Made by a program: the position numbers and the translations under genes. Positions 5,308-5,427 of a stretch of 5,427 nt of DNA are shown here, piece by piece. This DNA is from CAYNDL01 sp964396115 (lineage in GTDB: Bacteria; Patescibacteriota; Andersenbacteria; UBA10190; CAIZMI01). Within the stretch, counting starts at the first letter, position 1. Every line of letters begins with the position of its first letter. The stretch covers positions 1 through 5,427 of the forward strand of contig CAYNDL010000059.1 of NCBI GenBank assembly GCA_964396115.1, written 5' to 3'. The notes beneath the pieces were generated by a model, which worked only from the letters and a program-made list of their open reading frames with translations, made no database searches and was not told the origin of the DNA.

Positions 5308-5427
5308 TAGTGTGGGGTCAGAGGGTGATCCGCCAGGCCCTGAGGCGGCATAACTTTCTGTACTTTGTCTTAAGCACTCCTGATAGCCTTCGTCATTTGG
5401 TGCTGAATTGGGATATCCGCCGAAGTA
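5296..5427 (-). CDS. C-terminal 43 residues of an unidentified protein (start outside the window)
   Basis: From the window edge at 5427 the minus strand is open for 43 codons and ends in TAA at 5298-5296. The visible tail begins YFGGYPNSAP, has one cysteine in the stretch YQECLRQSTES, and ends in a Gly/Ser/Pro-rich segment and PTLFGF. Its composition (Tyr, Gly, Ser, Asn, Pro, one Cys) resembles the exported proteins downstream more than a cytoplasmic enzyme, so a secreted protein or the extracytoplasmic tail of one is plausible. This is inference. Base composition reads as coding and the stop sits immediately upstream of the next promoter, supporting a real gene end. No family can be named from this fragment. 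Confidence 0.65.
   Translation of the reverse strand, partial: YFGGYPNSAPNDEGYQECLRQSTESYAASGPGGSPSDPTLFGF

Overview
The window looks like a compact piece of a bacterial genome, most plausibly from Patescibacteria (Candidate Phyla Radiation, Parcubacteria-like). The reasons are near-zero intergenic space, short AT-rich gene starts, small secreted or anchored proteins with no familiar domains, and one polytopic protein carrying a motif I associate with the VirB6/TrbL-like proteins of that group. The lineage call is inference from memory of families. The standard genetic code fits: TAA, TAG and TGA all end genes cleanly, so a TGA-to-glycine recoding lineage is unlikely.

Every gene I can support lies on the minus strand, so the layout reads from high to low coordinates. 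(1) 5427-5296 is the last 43 residues of a gene that enters from outside the window. (2) 5245-4397 is a six-helix membrane protein with its own extended -10 promoter, a strong Shine-Dalgarno and a Rho-independent-type terminator. (3) A second promoter, starting inside the tail of that terminator, appears to drive five tightly packed genes. These are a small secreted 8-cysteine protein (4323-3805), an anchored protein with thrombospondin type 3-like calcium-binding repeats (3801-2845), a small secreted protein with two cysteines (2830-2249), a 509-residue Asn/Gln/Ser-rich anchored protein (2252-723), and the first 242 residues of a VirB6/TrbL-like polytopic protein (726 to beyond base 1).

The five-gene set reads as one transcription unit. 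Gaps are 3 and 14 nt, followed by two ATGA stop/start overlaps. All five products begin with an export signal or membrane anchor, and none has a recognisable enzyme domain. The most economical reading is that the first four form the extracytoplasmic part of an envelope-spanning machine whose inner-membrane channel is the VirB6-like protein. That would be a type IV secretion or conjugation-like apparatus, or a surface attachment/DNA-transfer device. No ATPase (VirB4/VirD4), pilin or relaxase is visible here, so the assignment depends on what lies beyond base 1.

No RNA genes, CRISPR arrays, insertion sequences, attachment sites or origins were seen. No stretch longer than about 75 bases lacks a gene.
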